Source of the DNA: an uncultured Alcanivorax sp.
GTDB lineage: Bacteria > Pseudomonadota > Gammaproteobacteria > Pseudomonadales > Alcanivoracaceae
Direction: 5' to 3'
Length of the DNA: 64,000 nt
NCBI RefSeq assembly: GCF_947258575.1
Contig: NZ_CAMYIV010000004.1
Coordinates: forward strand, 248,001-312,000
The notes below the pieces were generated by a model. That model was not told the DNA's origin and made no database searches. It worked only from the letters and a program-made list of their open reading frames with translations. Position 1 is the stretch's first letter. Every line of letters starts with the position of its first letter. Positions 17,708-26,049 of the stretch are shown one piece after another. Made by a program: the position numbers and the translations under genes.

Positions 17708-18331
17708 TTACGCCGCCTGCCACACCACACTGGCGGCGATGACGACCAGCAACACGGCGGTGCCTTTTTCCACCCAGTGATGGTGGGCCCGCAGCCAGGG
17801 CAGGAAACGGCTTCGGCCCAGCAGTACGGCCACCAGTACATACCAGCCGCCATCGATGAACATGGAGGTCAGTACCATCTGGATGCGCGCGGCCTGGGCC
17901 ATGTCCGCTTGCAGAAACTGGCTGAACAGAGCCAGGAAAAACAGCGCCACTTTCGGATTCAGAAACGCTACCAGGAAACCGTCCCGGGCGGCGCCGTGCA
18001 GGACGTTGAACTGGCTGTCGGCATTGGCCGGTGCCAATGGCTGCTTGCCCGCCTGCCAGCTTTTCCAGGCCATCCATAGCAGGAACAGGGCACCGGTCAG
18101 ACTGAATGCCAGTTCCAGGGGCGGGTAGCGGTGAAAGAGTACTGCCAGCCCGGTGACGGTAGCGGTGGCCCAGATGCCGATCCCCAGGGCATGGGTTATG
18201 CCGGCGATAGCCCCGGCACGGGGACCACCATGGAGGGTGTGGCGGGTAATCACCGCCAGGCTGATGCCCGGCGCCATGGCACCCAGGGCGCAGACGCTGG
18301 CCAGCAGCAGCCAGTCGTGGAGAGGAAGCAT
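17708..18331 (-). CDS. LysE/RhtB-family exporter
   Basis: The 207-residue membrane protein shows the LysE family pattern: an N-terminal hydrophobic helix, GAMAPGISLAVITRHTLHGG, GITHALGIGIW, a charged loop, FLVAFLNPKVALFFLALFSQF and two closing helices. Such proteins export amino acids or derivatives. The substrate is unknown. It lies 62 bp upstream of copL but ends before the copper promoter, so it is probably not part of that operon. Confidence 0.88.
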   Translation of the reverse strand: MLPLHDWLLLASVCALGAMAPGISLAVITRHTLHGGPRAGAIAGITHALGIGIWATATVTGLAVLFHRYPPLELAFSLTGALFLLWMAWKSWQAGKQPLAPANADSQFNVLHGAARDGFLVAFLNPKVALFFLALFSQFLQADMAQAARIQMVLTSMFIDGGWYVLVAVLLGRSRFLPWLRAHHHWVEKGTAVLLVVIAASVVWQAA

Positions 18332-18425
18332 TCAGGGTCTCGATACACGCAAAGGGGAAACTGTAACGGGTTGGTGTGACAGGTTGAAGCACAGGCAAGG
18401 GCTTTGCAGCCGTGTCCACGAAGCC

Positions 18426-18590
18426 GCTGTAGGAGCACCTCTCGAGGTGCGAACCGGTTAGCAGGTTTGACGTTACCGGAGATTTCCCTCGCCTGAGCTC
18501 GGGTTCGCACCTCGAGAGGCTGTATTCGCTTCGCTCACCCCTTCGGGGCCGCCCTCCGGGCGTTACCCCGCTACGCTCTGTTCCTGCAGG
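18426..18590. repeat. GTAGGAGC-type palindrome with an inserted module
   Basis: The left arm, GTAGGAGCACCTCTCGAGG, continues TGCGAACC, and the right arm repeats it in reverse at 18502-18519. The right arm is then extended by about 70 bp (CTGTATTCGCTTCGCTCACC ... CTACGCTCTG) before the closing CTGCAGG. The same extension, in the other orientation, occurs at 46277-46367. It fills most of the 265-bp gap between the LysE and DUF411 genes. Confidence 0.8.
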
Positions 18591-18596
18591 GGAGGA

Positions 18597-19100
18597 TCAG
18601 TTCCCCGGGTGGTGACTGAACACTTCGGTGCCTTCTTCATCGAACAGCAGCACGTCATAGGCATCCACGCGGTCGCCCATTTCCATGCCCGGGGAACCCA
18701 CCGGCATGCCGGGAACGGTGAGCCCCTTGGCGTCCGGTCGCTCGGCGAGCAGACGATCCACGTCGCTGGCGGGCACATGGCCTTCAATCACGTAGTCACC
18801 GATAAAGGCGGTATGACAGGAGCCCTGTCCGGGGAGGATGCCGGCCTTTTCCTTGATGGACTGCAGGTTCTGCTGCTCATGAACCACCACGTCATAGCCG
18901 TTTTCTTTCATGTGATCCACCCAGGCGCCACAGCAGCCACAGGTGGGGGATTTGTACACTTCCAGGACCGGGTCGGTGCTGGCGGTTTTCATTTCTTCAG
19001 AGGCCGGGGCTGTGGTTTCTGTTGCCTGGGGCTCGGGCGGGCCGTCGTCGCCGCAGGCGGTGACCAGAAAAGCCAGCAGGAGTGCCGAAAAGACTTTCAT
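18597..19100 (-). CDS. DUF411 lipoprotein, predicted copper/metal-binding
   Basis: The 167-residue protein begins with a lipoprotein signal (VFSALLLAFLVTAC, Cys16) and contains the DUF411 core: VYKSPTCGCCGAWVDHMKEN with a CxCC motif, GSCHTAFIGDYVIEGHVPA, and VPGMPVGSPGME. DUF411 proteins are common in copper-resistance clusters. A role as a periplasmic copper carrier or thiol protein is inferred. The ATG at 19100 gives a proper lipobox; upstream in-frame sequence overlaps the cupredoxin gene. It is the last gene of the Cu-ATPase operon. Confidence 0.9.
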   Translation of the reverse strand: MKVFSALLLAFLVTACGDDGPPEPQATETTAPASEEMKTASTDPVLEVYKSPTCGCCGAWVDHMKENGYDVVVHEQQNLQSIKEKAGILPGQGSCHTAFIGDYVIEGHVPASDVDRLLAERPDAKGLTVPGMPVGSPGMEMGDRVDAYDVLLFDEEGTEVFSHHPGN

Positions 19101-19147
19101 GATGTTTCCTCTTCTGTGCGTGCGGCAGTTGCGTGGGTATGCCGCCG

Positions 19148-19510
19148 TCAACTGACAATTAATCTGCCCTGATACATCTGCATCTGACAGGTGAAACGGT
19201 ATTCGCCGGCGGGCGGGTTGTTCAGGGTCACGGTGGTGATGGTACCCGTTTCCAGAAACTCGCTCACGTCGAGCCCGTGAAACACTACCTGTTCGGCGCA
19301 GGGGGAGGGATCCTGTCGGTCGAAGTGCAGGGTGAGTGTCTCGCCGGCCCTGGCGCGCAGGGTGGCCGGATTGTAGACGCCGTCGGCGACCACAATGGTG
19401 GTGCCCTGGTCGCTGACCGGCTGGCTCTGTGTTGTGGATTTGGACAGCCAGAACCACCAGACGATCCCCACCATCAGCAGCAGGCCGGCAAGATTGATCA
19501 GCAGTGTCAT
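19148..19510 (-). CDS. Membrane-anchored cupredoxin-domain protein
   Basis: The 120-residue protein has one N-terminal membrane helix (LLINLAGLLLMVGIVWWFWL) and a cupredoxin-like domain with VVADGVYNPATLRARAGETL, VVFHGLD and a C-terminal FTCQMQMYQGRLIV. That last stretch carries the Cys and Met residues expected of a copper-binding loop. Its start overlaps the methyltransferase stop by 4 bp. It probably holds copper on the outer face of the inner membrane next to the exporting ATPase. Confidence 0.85.
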   Translation of the reverse strand: MTLLINLAGLLLMVGIVWWFWLSKSTTQSQPVSDQGTTIVVADGVYNPATLRARAGETLTLHFDRQDPSPCAEQVVFHGLDVSEFLETGTITTVTLNNPPAGEYRFTCQMQMYQGRLIVS

Positions 19511-20157
19511 GGTATGACCTCCGGGTTGCGGGCGGTGATGACCAGGCCGGTCTTGTGCATGACCTGGCCCATCACGTTGATACTTTGCTCTGGAATGATC
19601 TGCTGGCGAACGTCGACAAAGCCCGCCGTCTTCAGGGCCTGTTGTAGATCCGGGCCGTCGTAGGTGAGAAAACCGTGCCGGAACACCGGCAGGGTGGCCA
19701 TGCTGTGTCTATCGCGCAGGCCCAGGCAAAGCTGGCCGCCGGGGCGCAGCAGTGTGCGGATGGCGCGCAAGGCCGGCAGCAGCGGATCCCAGAAGTACAC
19801 CACATTGATGGCGACAGCATGGTCTGCGCTGCCGGGGGCCAGCGGCGCATCATGCAGATCCCCTGCCAGGAAACGTACCCGCTCCAGATGGCTATGATGC
19901 TGCTGCGCCTGGGTCACCATGTCCGGTGACAGGTCCAGCCCGGTATAGTGCAGATCGTCGGCCATGGCCAACAGGTCCGGCAGGTGGCCCGCCGTGCCGG
20001 GGCCCACTTCCACAATATGATCGCCGGCCGACGGCGCCAGCGCCTGGTAGCTGGCCGCAATGATCGGCTGGTTATGCTGATTCATGTTGTCGGCGACCTG
20101 AGCGCCGTCATCGCCACTGGGGCAGCGCAGTTGGGCAGCCAGTTGTTCCGGGGTCAT
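19507..20157 (-). CDS. Class I SAM-dependent methyltransferase in the copper operon
   Basis: The 216-residue protein shows SAM motif [19 protein letters not shown], then [15 protein letters not shown], a UbiE/Methyltransf_11 pattern. It overlaps the Cu-ATPase stop and the cupredoxin start by 4 bp each, so it is translationally coupled inside a copper operon. No substrate can be read from the sequence. A link to copper tolerance is inferred only from position. Confidence 0.85.
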   Translation of the reverse strand: MTPEQLAAQLRCPSGDDGAQVADNMNQHNQPIIAASYQALAPSAGDHIVEVGPGTAGHLPDLLAMADDLHYTGLDLSPDMVTQAQQHHSHLERVRFLAGDLHDAPLAPGSADHAVAINVVYFWDPLLPALRAIRTLLRPGGQLCLGLRDRHSMATLPVFRHGFLTYDGPDLQQALKTAGFVDVRQQIIPEQSINVMGQVMHKTGLVITARNPEVIP

Positions 20158-22610
20158 CGCTTGTCTCGCTGGGTTTTGAACAGCCGCAACCGGTTGGCAT
20201 TGCTGACCACGGTGACTGAGCTGAGCGACATGGCCGCGCCGGCGATCACCGGGCTGAGCAGGCTGCCGGTGAGGGGGTAGAGCACCCCGGCGGCCACGGG
20301 CACGCCAAGGCTGTTGTAGATAAAGGCGCCGAACAGGTTCTGCTTGATGTTGCGTACCGTGGCGGAGGAGATCGCCATGGCATCGGCCACACCGTGCAGG
20401 GAGCCGCCCATCAGCGTGATGGCGGCAGATTCGATGGCCACGTCGGTGCCAGTGCCGATGGCAAAGCCCACATCCGCCTGGGCCAGCGCCGGGGCATCGT
20501 TGATGCCGTCGCCCACCATGGCCACGATGCGTCCCTCTTCCTGCAGAGACTGCACTTTTTTCGCCTTGTCCTCGGGCAGCACTTCCGCCATGACCTGGTC
20601 CACGCCCACCTGTTTGGCGATGGCGTCGGCGCTGGCCTGGATGTCGCCGGTAATCATCACCACGGTGAGGCCCTGATCTTTCAGACGGGCAATGGCCTCC
20701 CGGGAGTCCTCCTTGATACGGTCGGCCACGCCAAGGATGCCGAGCAGGCTGTTGTCTTCGGCCAGGAACAGGGGGGTGGCGCCACGCTCGGTGAGCGAGT
20801 CGCTGTTCAGGCTGACGGTGATGCCTTCGCTTTCCAGCCAGCGACGGTTGCCGAGTCGGTATTGTTTGCCGTCCAGGGTGGCGCTGACGCCTTTGCCGTT
20901 GAGGGCCTGGAAATTGTCGGCACGGTCGGGTGTAAGCTCACGTTGCTCCGCCGCTTCCACGATGGCGCGTGCCAATGGATGTTCAGAGCCGCTCTCCAGG
21001 CTGGCAGCCAGCTGCAGCAGGGTGTCTTCCTGCTGGCCTTCGGCGCAGAGAATCTCGGTGAGCGCCGGTTTGCCTTCGGTGATGGTGCCGGTCTTGTCGA
21101 GCACAATGGTGTCCAGCTTGCTGCTGGTCTGCAGCGCATCGCCTTCACGAATCAGAATGCCGTGCTCGGCAGCCTTGCCGACGCCGACCATGATCGACAT
21201 GGGCGTGGCCAGTCCCAGAGCACAAGGGCAGGCAATGATCAGCACCGTGGTAGCACTGATCAGCATGTGGGTAATGCGCGGCTCTGGCCCCAGGTTGAAC
21301 CAGGCCAGGGCAGCGACCACGGCGATCAGCATGATGGTGGGAACGAACACGGCGGAAACGTCGTCGGCCAGGCGGCCGATGGGTGGCTTGCTGCCCTGGG
21401 CCTTTTTCACCAGCGCCACGATGCGTGACAGGGCGGTGTCCTTGCCCACGGCGGTGGCCCGGTAAAGCAGGGTGCCGCCTTCGTTGAGGGTGCCGGCGCT
21501 GACCGTGTCACCGGCGCTCTTGCTCACCGGCATGGGTTCGCCGGTGAGCATGGATTCATCCAGCCGGCTTTCGCCTTCCTCGACGATGCCGTCCACGGCA
21601 ATTTTTTCACCGGGGCGCACACGCAGGATATCGTCGGTCTGCACTTGGTCCACCGGAATGTCCTGCTCCTTGCCATCGCGGACCACCCGGGCGGTTTTGG
21701 CGCCAAGGTCCAGCAGCCGTTTTACCGCCGCGCTGGTTTTGCCCCGGGCACGCACTTCCAGTGCCTGGCCCAGATTGATCAGGCCAATGATCATGGCACT
21801 GGCTTCAAAGTACACATGCCGGGCGGCTTCCGGCAGGGCAGCGGGAATCAGCACCACGGCCATGGAGTAGAGCCAGGCGGCGCCGGTGCCCAGAGCAATC
21901 AGGGTATCCATGTTGGCGTTGTGATTGCGAAATGCCTTCCAGGCACCGACAAAGAAGTGGCGGCCGGCGGTGGCCAGCACCGCCAGGGTCAGCAGGCCGA
22001 TGCCCAGCCAGACCCACTGACTGGCTTCACCGGGGCGCACCATCATGTCACCGCCGAGCAGCCCCCAGGCCATTAACGGTACGCCTAGCCCCAGACCCAG
22101 CCACATATGACGTAACAGCCTGCGATAGTGTTGCTGCTCCTGCTCCTCGCGGGCGTTACCGTCATCGCTGTCGTCCAGCGGGCTGGCGCCATAGCCTGCT
22201 TTTTCCACGGCGTCGATCAAGGCCTGGCTGTCTGCCGATCCACTGACTCTTGCAGTGCGGTCGGCAAAATTCATTTGTGCCTGGGTGACCCCAGGCGTGT
22301 TGCGCAGGGCGTTTTCGATGGTGCGCACGCAGGCGGCGCAGGTGGCGCCGGTAATGGCGAGTTGCTGCTCCTGATCGGTGCTGGCGGGCGATGATGGTGC
22401 CGTCTGCTGTTTGTCTTCGGCGGCATAACCGGCCTTGGCCAGCGCCGCCTGCACGTCGGCACTGTCGGGGGTGCCGGTGACAGTCACCTGCTGAGCGTCC
22501 AGATCCACCTGCACATCGTCGACACCAGCAACAGGATCAAGCGCTTGGCGAATCTTGCGGACGCAGCCCTGGCAGCTGGCGCCCTGAATATCGAACCTCT
22601 GTGTCTGCAT
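20154..22610 (-). CDS. copA: Cu(I)-exporting P1B-type ATPase with two heavy-metal domains
   Basis: The 818-residue pump carries two N-terminal metal-binding domains ([11 protein letters not shown] and [11 protein letters not shown]), about eight membrane helices, the copper-specific CPC motif ([12 protein letters not shown]), the phosphorylation site DKTGTIT, the SEHPLARAI motif and [16 protein letters not shown]. The first domain has Ser-Cys-x-x-Cys, slightly unlike the usual MxCxxC. The start at 22610 is preferred over 22622 because GGAG lies 6 bp upstream. A CueR-type dyad lies about 50 bp upstream. It removes copper from the cytoplasm. Confidence 0.95.
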   Translation of the reverse strand: MQTQRFDIQGASCQGCVRKIRQALDPVAGVDDVQVDLDAQQVTVTGTPDSADVQAALAKAGYAAEDKQQTAPSSPASTDQEQQLAITGATCAACVRTIENALRNTPGVTQAQMNFADRTARVSGSADSQALIDAVEKAGYGASPLDDSDDGNAREEQEQQHYRRLLRHMWLGLGLGVPLMAWGLLGGDMMVRPGEASQWVWLGIGLLTLAVLATAGRHFFVGAWKAFRNHNANMDTLIALGTGAAWLYSMAVVLIPAALPEAARHVYFEASAMIIGLINLGQALEVRARGKTSAAVKRLLDLGAKTARVVRDGKEQDIPVDQVQTDDILRVRPGEKIAVDGIVEEGESRLDESMLTGEPMPVSKSAGDTVSAGTLNEGGTLLYRATAVGKDTALSRIVALVKKAQGSKPPIGRLADDVSAVFVPTIMLIAVVAALAWFNLGPEPRITHMLISATTVLIIACPCALGLATPMSIMVGVGKAAEHGILIREGDALQTSSKLDTIVLDKTGTITEGKPALTEILCAEGQQEDTLLQLAASLESGSEHPLARAIVEAAEQRELTPDRADNFQALNGKGVSATLDGKQYRLGNRRWLESEGITVSLNSDSLTERGATPLFLAEDNSLLGILGVADRIKEDSREAIARLKDQGLTVVMITGDIQASADAIAKQVGVDQVMAEVLPEDKAKKVQSLQEEGRIVAMVGDGINDAPALAQADVGFAIGTGTDVAIESAAITLMGGSLHGVADAMAISSATVRNIKQNLFGAFIYNSLGVPVAAGVLYPLTGSLLSPVIAGAAMSLSSVTVVSNANRLRLFKTQRDKR

Positions 22611-22659
22611 CGGGATCTCCATAGGCCTGCAAAGGCGGAACCATGCGTGTTGTCACAGA

Positions 22660-22690
22660 TTGTCAAACTTAAGGGTAACCCCAAGGTCAA
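22660..22690 (-). promoter_or_regulatory. CueR-type operator/promoter of the Cu-ATPase operon
   Basis: The minus strand has TTGACC as -35 (22690-22685) followed by the dyad ACCTTGGGGTTACCCTTAAG plus T. It has the same length and spacing as the copL site but with an imperfect right half. The -10 is weak, with GACAAT at a 20-bp spacing as the best fit. Both copper units therefore probably answer to the same regulator. Confidence 0.7.
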
Positions 22691-22901
22691 GCCTGTGCTA
22701 TAAGGGTGCACCTGTTAAGGCTTATAAAGAAGACTTCCGCTGTGGTTGAAAGCGCCACAGCAGCTTTGGCAGACCCAACGGCATTGAAAATTTTTATAAA
22801 ACCGTCAAAAAGACGGAACCGCTCGCGCGAAAGAGACTCCATGTTCCTATTACAGTGCGAGCACATTGATGCCGTTCATCGATATTGAGAGGACCTTTTC
22901 T

Positions 22902-23513
22902 ATGTTTAAGAAAACTTTGCTTGTGTCAGGGATCGCCCTGGCTGTTGCTGCACCGGCCATGGCTGAGCAGCGGACGTCCATGGTCCGTGATAACGGTTTT
23001 TCCTACACCTACGGCCAGCTGGCCTATGATCGTTGGGATCTGGATAACGATGTGGACGTGGATGCGCTGACCGCAGAGGGCTCATTTGCCCTCGACGAGC
23101 ACATCTTCCTGCGCGGTGGCTTGGGTTTCTTTGACGGTGATTATGACCGTGGACCGTTCCGTGATGGCGATGTGGATGGCACTCGCCTTTCTGCCGGTGC
23201 CGGCTTCCATACGCCGTTGCAGCGGGGCCTGGACTTCGTGACGACTGCCGACATCATCTACGATGACCGTGATTTTGATCCGGGCAATTCCGATGACGAG
23301 ATCGGTTTCGAGCTGCGTGGTGGTCTGCGTCATGCCACTACTGAACAGCTGGAACTGTCCGGTGGCCTGACCTACATGGATCTGTACGACGATGATCTGG
23401 GTGTTTACGGCCAGGGTCTGTTCAAACTGACCCCGGTGGTGGATCTGGGCGCCCGCGTTATCGTCGGTGGCGACCGTGATACCTACGGTGTGTTCGGCCG
23501 CTACAATTTCTAA
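22902..23513 (+). CDS. Small outer-membrane beta-barrel protein (YfaZ-like)
   Basis: The 203-residue protein has a signal peptide ending APAMAEQ, then alternating amphipathic strands rich in Gly, Asp and aromatic residues (LTAEGSFALDEHIFLRGGLG, TRLSAGAGFHTPL, ARVIVGGDRDTYGVFGRYNF). It ends in Phe, as barrels do. The ATG at 22902 has GAGAGGA 8 bp upstream; a TTG at 22866 would precede the signal peptide and is rejected. It is monocistronic, closed by a strong terminator. The function is unknown; YfaZ resemblance is tentative. Confidence 0.8.
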   Translation: MFKKTLLVSGIALAVAAPAMAEQRTSMVRDNGFSYTYGQLAYDRWDLDNDVDVDALTAEGSFALDEHIFLRGGLGFFDGDYDRGPFRDGDVDGTRLSAGAGFHTPLQRGLDFVTTADIIYDDRDFDPGNSDDEIGFELRGGLRHATTEQLELSGGLTYMDLYDDDLGVYGQGLFKLTPVVDLGARVIVGGDRDTYGVFGRYNF

Positions 23514-23532
23514 TAGCGTTCAGCACAAAAAA

Positions 23533-23567
23533 AGCCCGCCGGATGAGAGTCCGGCGGGCTTTTTTTG
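23533..23567 (+). terminator. Strong intrinsic terminator
   Basis: AGCCCGCCGGA pairs perfectly with TCCGGCGGGCT around a TGAGAG loop, followed by T6. A7 precedes the stem, so it can act in both directions. Confidence 0.92.
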
Positions 23568-23613
23568 TGGTTGATGGTTTGTCCCTGCGTGCAGTCCTGC
23601 GTTGATTGTCTTC

Positions 23614-23711
23614 GTAGGAGCGGCGCTCGAGCCGCGAACCGAGGGAAGCTAGGGGAAACAGATTCACCAGCGTTTTCGCAAGCAGGTTCGCGGCTCGAGC
23701 GCCGCTCCTAC
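23614..23711. repeat. GTAGGAGC-type inverted repeat pair
   Basis: GTAGGAGCGGCGCTCGAGCC continuing GCGAACC at the left is mirrored at 23685-23711, with a 44-bp centre. Each arm is itself a small hairpin. It lies between convergent genes. Confidence 0.85.
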
Positions 23712-23726
23712 AAAGGCTTTACTCTT

Positions 23727-24635
23727 TCAGGGCTGGTTCAACCAGGCTGATAGCGCCTCGCTGCCTGCTTCTTCCGATGCCGCAATGGACTCTTTAATCC
23801 CCGGCGCTTTTTCTGACCAGGCCTCCAGAGTGGTCTGATCCATATTGCGCACACCCTTCAGCAACCGTTGTGCATTCACGTCGCGCACGGTTGCCGGGAT
23901 AAACAGGCCTTCTGCTTCCAGATCGCTGCTGTCTTTACGGGCGTGGCGTGCCAGGGTTTGTTCCAGGCCGCATTTCAGGGCCTGTGAATCAAGGGGCGCC
24001 TCCACGGACAGCAGCTTGGCATCGGTCACCAGTTGCTCGGCGGCGAGCTGAAGATATTGTCGCCGGCGCAGGGCGATCTCGTCATCGCCGGCCAGCAAGG
24101 GCAATGCCTTGGGGGCTTCTTCCGTGCCATTGAGTGCCACAAACAGGGCGGCGAAGCCCAGGCTGGCTTCGCTGGCATCGGTGGCGCCGTGTTGGGTGCG
24201 CAGGGATTTACGCGTCATTTCCAGATAGGGGTCACTGATCAGGCCAGATTCCGGCCATTGCGGCAGGGCATCCAGATAGCCGGGGTAGAGCGGCCAGGTG
24301 TCCATGCGGTTGAGCAATTCCTGCTGCCCGAGCTGGCAGGAGCGGCTGGCCGCGAGCAGGTAATGGTCGACAAAAGCGGCATACCAGCTTTGCAGGCGAT
24401 CGCGCAGTTCATCCAGTTGCGCCTGCTCGCGATTCTGCGTGAAATCGTCCAGGGCCTGCTGCCATGCGGCGGCATTGTCCTGAAAGGCCTTGTCCGCACT
24501 TTGCTGCCAGTCGGTGGCCGGAATGTCCGCCATCGTGGCCGACAGATCGGCCTCTTCGGCCGGCGCCGGCTCCGGTGTGTTGCTGTCGCAGCCGCTTAAC
24601 ACCAGTGCCAGCAGTGCGGCCAAAAAATAACGCAT
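23727..24635 (-). CDS. Imelysin-like lipoprotein (peptidase M75 family, possibly degenerate)
   Basis: The 302-residue protein has a lipobox ALVLSGC (Cys16) and an Asp directly after it, which favours retention in the inner membrane. The body is helical with alternating Gln/Ala-rich stretches and two Cys. A region WPLYPGYLDALPQWPESGL followed by SLGFAALFVALNGTEEAP resembles the layout of imelysin/IrpA proteins. However, the GxHxxE motif of that family appears as GFAALF, so the catalytic or metal residues are absent. The assignment is tentative and the function unknown. Confidence 0.55.
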   Translation of the reverse strand: MRYFLAALLALVLSGCDSNTPEPAPAEEADLSATMADIPATDWQQSADKAFQDNAAAWQQALDDFTQNREQAQLDELRDRLQSWYAAFVDHYLLAASRSCQLGQQELLNRMDTWPLYPGYLDALPQWPESGLISDPYLEMTRKSLRTQHGATDASEASLGFAALFVALNGTEEAPKALPLLAGDDEIALRRRQYLQLAAEQLVTDAKLLSVEAPLDSQALKCGLEQTLARHARKDSSDLEAEGLFIPATVRDVNAQRLLKGVRNMDQTTLEAWSEKAPGIKESIAASEEAGSEALSAWLNQP

Positions 24636-24661
24636 GGTTCCCCTTCCCCTTTCTATGAATC

Positions 24662-25315
24662 TCAGCGCAGGCTGATGACCGGCCAGCCTTGTTCCCGTGC
24701 TTCCCGGTCCAGGGTGGCATCCGGGTCCACCGCCACCGGGTTGTCCACTTTTCGGAGCAACGGCAAGTCATTATGGGAATCACTATAGAACCAGCTGCCG
24801 GCAAGGCTTTCGTTGTTGGCACGCAGCCATTCTGCCAGCCGTTCCACCTTGCCGTCCCGGTAGCTGGGAATGCCGGCCACGTTACCGGTATAGCGCTCAC
24901 GCTTGCACTCGGCCACGGTGGCGATCAGGTGATCCACGCCCAGGCGGTCCGCCAGCGGTGCGGTGACGAAATCGTTGGTGGCGGTGATGATCATCAGGGT
25001 ATGGCCCTGGTCGCGGTGCTTCTGCAGCAGGGCTTCTGCCTTGGGTAGCCACATGGCATCCAGCTTTTCTGCCAGGAACTGCTCACGCCAGAAATGCAGC
25101 TGTGCCATGTCATGCTCGGCCAGCACGTTCAGGGAAAAACGCAGGTAAGCCATGATATCCAGACGGCCATTCTGGTAATCCACGTAGAACTGGTCGTTGG
25201 TGTCCTTGTAATGTTGCTGGTCGACAATGCCTTTTTCTACCAGCCAGTCCCCCCACAAGTGGTCGGAATCGCCGGCGATCAGGGTGTTGTCCAGGTCGAA
25301 AATTGCGAGCGTCAT
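24662..25315 (-). CDS. HAD-IB family phosphatase
   Basis: The 217-residue enzyme has HAD motif I DLDNTLIAGDSD at the N-terminus, motif II IITATND, a conserved lysine in the middle region and motif III YSDSHNDLPLL. This is the SerB-like IB subfamily. It lies upstream and opposite to rppH, as an equivalent gene does near rppH-ptsP in Pseudomonas. The substrate is uncertain: phosphoserine, histidinol phosphate or a phospholipid head group are possible for the subfamily. Confidence 0.88.
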   Translation of the reverse strand: MTLAIFDLDNTLIAGDSDHLWGDWLVEKGIVDQQHYKDTNDQFYVDYQNGRLDIMAYLRFSLNVLAEHDMAQLHFWREQFLAEKLDAMWLPKAEALLQKHRDQGHTLMIITATNDFVTAPLADRLGVDHLIATVAECKRERYTGNVAGIPSYRDGKVERLAEWLRANNESLAGSWFYSDSHNDLPLLRKVDNPVAVDPDATLDREAREQGWPVISLR

Positions 25316-25506
25316 GGCCTCTCCTTACGTGAACAGCACATTTTATGCGAAGCGAATGACAAGTTATAGGGAGTGGCCAGGCGTGCTAACAGCGTTTCTG
25401 GACCAGATGTTGCACGGTTGTGCATTGATTGCGGGTTGCCCGGCAAGGTTTAATGGGCCAACAAGGAGCCAGAGTCGGCAATGGTGTGCCGGCTCGTAGA
25501 GACACC

Positions 25507-26049
25507 ATGACAGGCATTATTGATGACAAGGGATTCCGGCTGAACGTCGGGATCATCATTGCCGGCGAGGATGGCCGGGTATTCTGGGGTCGCCGCGTGG
25601 GTAACCGCGATGCCTGGCAGTTTCCCCAGGGGGGCATGATGCCCGGAGAAACCCCGGAGGAAACGCTTTTTCGCGAGCTGGAAGAAGAGGTCGGTCTGCG
25701 TCGTGAACATGTGGAGATTGTGGCCAGCACTGAAGGGTGGCTGACTTATCGTCTGCCGCGCCGCTTTCTGCGTCGGCCTCGCAATCGTCCCCATTGTATT
25801 GGTCAGCGGCAGAAGTGGTTTCTGTTGCGGCTGACGGCGGAAGAGGCAGCCATTGATCTGTTCGCCAGCGACAGCCCTGAATTCAAGGCCTGGCGCTGGG
25901 TCAATTACTGGTATCCGATTCGCAAGGTGGTGCATTTCAAACGCGGCGTTTATGCCCGCGCCCTGCGTGAACTGGCCCCGGCCCTGAAGGGAGAACGGGA
26001 AGAGCAGGAAAAGAACCGGATTTCACCGGGAGACAACCCCAATGCTTGA
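25507..26049 (+). CDS. rppH: RNA pyrophosphohydrolase RppH
   Basis: RppH removes pyrophosphate from the 5' end of mRNAs and so starts RNase E-dependent decay. The 180-residue protein begins [16 protein letters not shown] and carries the Nudix box [20 protein letters not shown] followed by VGL. It also has WQFPQGG and QKWFLLRL, as in RppH orthologues. Start at 25507 matches orthologues; the in-frame ATG at 25429 adds 26 unrelated residues. The stop overlaps the ptsP start by 8 bp. Confidence 0.95.
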   Translation: MTGIIDDKGFRLNVGIIIAGEDGRVFWGRRVGNRDAWQFPQGGMMPGETPEETLFRELEEEVGLRREHVEIVASTEGWLTYRLPRRFLRRPRNRPHCIGQRQKWFLLRLTAEEAAIDLFASDSPEFKAWRWVNYWYPIRKVVHFKRGVYARALRELAPALKGEREEQEKNRISPGDNPNA

